Positions 4,675-6,510 of a DNA stretch of 6,510 nt are shown one piece after another; position 1 is the first letter of the stretch; each line of letters opens with the position of its first letter. The position numbers and the translations under genes are program-made. This stretch comes from CAYSPU01 sp964432995 (lineage in GTDB: Bacteria > Verrucomicrobiota > Verrucomicrobiia > Limisphaerales > JAHDYP01). Where the stretch lies: assembly GCA_964432995.1 (NCBI GenBank), contig CAYSPU010000301.1:1-6510 (forward strand), in the 5' to 3' direction. The notes under the pieces are model-generated. The model was not told the DNA's origin. It saw nothing but the letters and a program-made list of their open reading frames with translations, and made no database searches.

Positions 4675-6510
4675 CTATTCCATTCCTAGCGACTTGAAGA
4701 ACGGCTGCAGGGAACGCTCGCGACCGAGAAACGCGCGAATGGACTCTTCCACCTCGCGCGAACCGCCCGGCGCGTAGATTTCGTCCCGGAGTCGGCGCCC
4801 CAACTGGGTGTCGCCGTAGCGTTGCGGCGATTGCTCGAAGGCGGTGGCCAGGTCCGCGGCAATCGCGTCCGCCCAGGCGTATCCGTAATAGCCGCCGTCG
4901 TAACCCCCGACGAGGTGTCCGAAGCCGGCGATGAACGCGGTGTCCTCCGGCGCGGCCAGGAAGACATCCCGGAAGGCGTCGTTGGCAACCTGCACCGGGT
5001 CGAGGTTCTCGACCTCCGCCGGCGGCCCGTGCAGGACGAGGTCCATCACCCCGAAGCTGAGCTGGCGCCGGTAGAAGGTCCCGATGGTGGCGCGGCGAAC
5101 CTGCTGCAAACGCTCCAGCAGGTCCTGGGAAATGCGCCGGGCCGGATCCCGGTAGTCCGCGGCGAAGGTGTCGAGCACGGCCTTGTCGCGCGCCCAGTTC
5201 TCGAGGATTTGCGAGGGGACTTCGACGAAGTCCCCCGGGACCCCGGTGCCGGAGAAGCGGCCGGTCCGCGCCCGGGTGAGCAGGGAGTGCAGGGCGTGAC
5301 CGAATTCGTGGAACAGGGTCTGCACGTCGTTGTACGAGAGGAGCGACGGGCGGCCCGCGGACGGCGCGGGAAAGTTGCAGATGAGGGCGGCGACGGGGCG
5401 CTGGTATTTCCCGGGGTCAACCTGTTTCCCGGGGACCAGGTCGAATTGGGCGAAGTGACCGTACTTGCCCTCGCGCGGGAACATGTCGAGGTAGAGCGCG
5501 CCCAGCGGTTCGCCGGTGGCGGCGTCCGAGACCACGTGCAGTTGCAGATCCGGCACCCAGCGGTAGGGGGGAGCGGCGGCATCAATCCTCAGCCCGAACA
5601 CGTGTTCGTAAGTGCGGAACATCCCCTGCAACGTCCGGTCATACGGAAAGAACACGCGCAGTTCCTCCGCGTCGAGGGCGTACTTGGACTTCACGAGCTG
5701 GTTGGCGTAGTAGCGCCAATCCCAATGTTCGATCCGCGCGTCGGCCTCGCCGGTGTCGCGCGCCTTCAACTCCCGCATCGCCGCGAGTTCCTCGTCGAAC
5801 TTCGGCTCCAGGCCCGCGCGCAAGTTGGCCAGGAAGTCGCGCACCGTCGCCGCGTTCCGCGCCATCTTCGGCTCGATCTGGTAATCGGCCCACGAGGCAT
5901 AGCCGAGCCGGGCGGCAATGCGGGCGCGCAACCGGATGACCTGGCGGAAGCGATCCACGTTGCCGTCGGCCCCCAGGAGGTAGCGCTCGGTCTTCAGGCG
6001 CTTGCGCGTGGCCTCCCGCCGGGCGTTCTCCATGACCGTGACCACCTGCCAGATGACGCTCGCCCGGATGGTGTACTCGTCCGCTCCCGTCTTGACCTCC
6101 GGAAGGTTCAGGAATTCGTCGGGAACACCCTCGAGTTCGGCGCGGGTGAACTTCACGACGCGCTCGGCCTGGTTGAGGTGCGACTGGAAGTCGGTGCACA
6201 ACCTGGCCAATTCCTTGCGGAGCGACTCGACCTCGGCGCGTTCGGCGGTGGGCAGCGCCAGTCCGGCCCGCCGGTAGTCGCGCACCGTCTCGGACAACAA
6301 CCGCGATTCCTCGGCCGGCAGCGCCGGGTGCCGATCCGCGCACGCCTGAATCGCCCGGTAGACGTCCTCCCGATAATCAATGCCCACGGCCCATTCCTGA
6401 AGCTGTTTGGCCGCCTCCGTGGCGGCTTGGCGCAGCGCCGCATCCGGACTGGTCTCCTTGATCAGGTTGGCGCGGTTCGCCACCAGCGTGACCTGGTAGA
6501 GGGCGTCGTC
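4675..6510 (-). CDS. M3-family zinc oligopeptidase (thimet oligopeptidase type), 5' end outside the window
   Basis: Zinc metallopeptidase that cleaves short peptides inside a deep channel. 611 residues are visible, numbered from the window edge. The zinc motif HEFGH is at residues 401-405 (5310-5296), with H401 and H405 as ligands and E402 catalytic. The third ligand, E430, lies in FVEVPSQILENW, exactly 25 residues after the second His as in thimet oligopeptidase. The substrate loop FGHLVGGYDGGYYGY (530-544) has the family's His and Tyr residues (H532, Y537, Y541, Y544). The N-terminal half is helical, as expected for the channel-lining domain. The frame is open to the edge: nine codons (DDALYQVTL) precede the GTG at 6483-6481, so that GTG is internal. 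Family members are about 680-700 residues, so roughly 70-90 are missing, and any signal peptide cannot be seen. It ends at TAG 4675, convergent with the VTC gene. Confidence 0.94.
   Translation of the reverse strand, partial: DDALYQVTLVANRANLIKETSPDAALRQAATEAAKQLQEWAVGIDYREDVYRAIQACADRHPALPAEESRLLSETVRDYRRAGLALPTAERAEVESLRKELARLCTDFQSHLNQAERVVKFTRAELEGVPDEFLNLPEVKTGADEYTIRASVIWQVVTVMENARREATRKRLKTERYLLGADGNVDRFRQVIRLRARIAARLGYASWADYQIEPKMARNAATVRDFLANLRAGLEPKFDEELAAMRELKARDTGEADARIEHWDWRYYANQLVKSKYALDAEELRVFFPYDRTLQGMFRTYEHVFGLRIDAAAPPYRWVPDLQLHVVSDAATGEPLGALYLDMFPREGKYGHFAQFDLVPGKQVDPGKYQRPVAALICNFPAPSAGRPSLLSYNDVQTLFHEFGHALHSLLTRARTGRFSGTGVPGDFVEVPSQILENWARDKAVLDTFAADYRDPARRISQDLLERLQQVRRATIGTFYRRQLSFGVMDLVLHGPPAEVENLDPVQVANDAFRDVFLAAPEDTAFIAGFGHLVGGYDGGYYGYAWADAIAADLATAFEQSPQRYGDTQLGRRLRDEIYAPGGSREVEESIRAFLGRERSLQPFFKSLGME

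Noticed and set aside
4675..6483. M3 peptidase starting at the GTG 6483
   Set aside because: The frame continues to the window edge with family-like residues DDALYQVTL, and the protein would be about 80 residues too short, so the true start is outside.

Overview
The window is high in G+C and reads as bacterial chromosome with ordinary coding density. Three things suggest Verrucomicrobiota or a close relative in the Planctomycetota group. These are a secreted CotH-type protein carrying EF-hands and Gly-Pro-rich linkers, weak or absent Shine-Dalgarno sequences ahead of several genes, and dispersed palindromic repeats of the GTCCCGTYAGGGACG(C/A)RATG type. This placement is an inference from gene style, not from a phylogenetic marker.

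Layout: (1) 1-322, minus strand, the first 107 codons of methionyl-tRNA synthetase (metG), cut by the left edge. (2) 323-575, a divergent intergenic region with at least two hairpins and a TACAAT box inside a small palindrome. (3) 576-4335, plus strand, three genes in a row: a secreted CotH-family atypical kinase with two EF-hand modules, a DUF4956 membrane protein, and a VTC-type polyphosphate polymerase. (4) 4336-4674, a convergent non-coding region holding two kinds of repeat. One is a cluster of CCGCGG-centred inverted and tandem repeats; the other is two copies of a short REP-like palindrome. (5) 4675-6510, minus strand, an M3-family zinc oligopeptidase (thimet oligopeptidase type), cut at its 5' end by the right edge.

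The three plus-strand genes form the part of most interest. CotH, VTC and DUF4956 genes are known to occur together in many bacterial genomes, but to my knowledge the joint function is not established. The VTC protein here has the catalytic tunnel residues but no SPX domain and no membrane segments. The DUF4956 protein supplies about four membrane segments and a cytosolic domain. The CotH protein has a signal peptide and so should act outside the cytoplasmic membrane. A reasonable hypothesis is a trans-membrane phosphate or polyphosphate handling system in which polyphosphate made inside is moved by or through DUF4956 and used, sensed or bound together with calcium by the exported CotH protein. 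metG and the M3 peptidase look like housekeeping neighbours with no evident link to the cassette.
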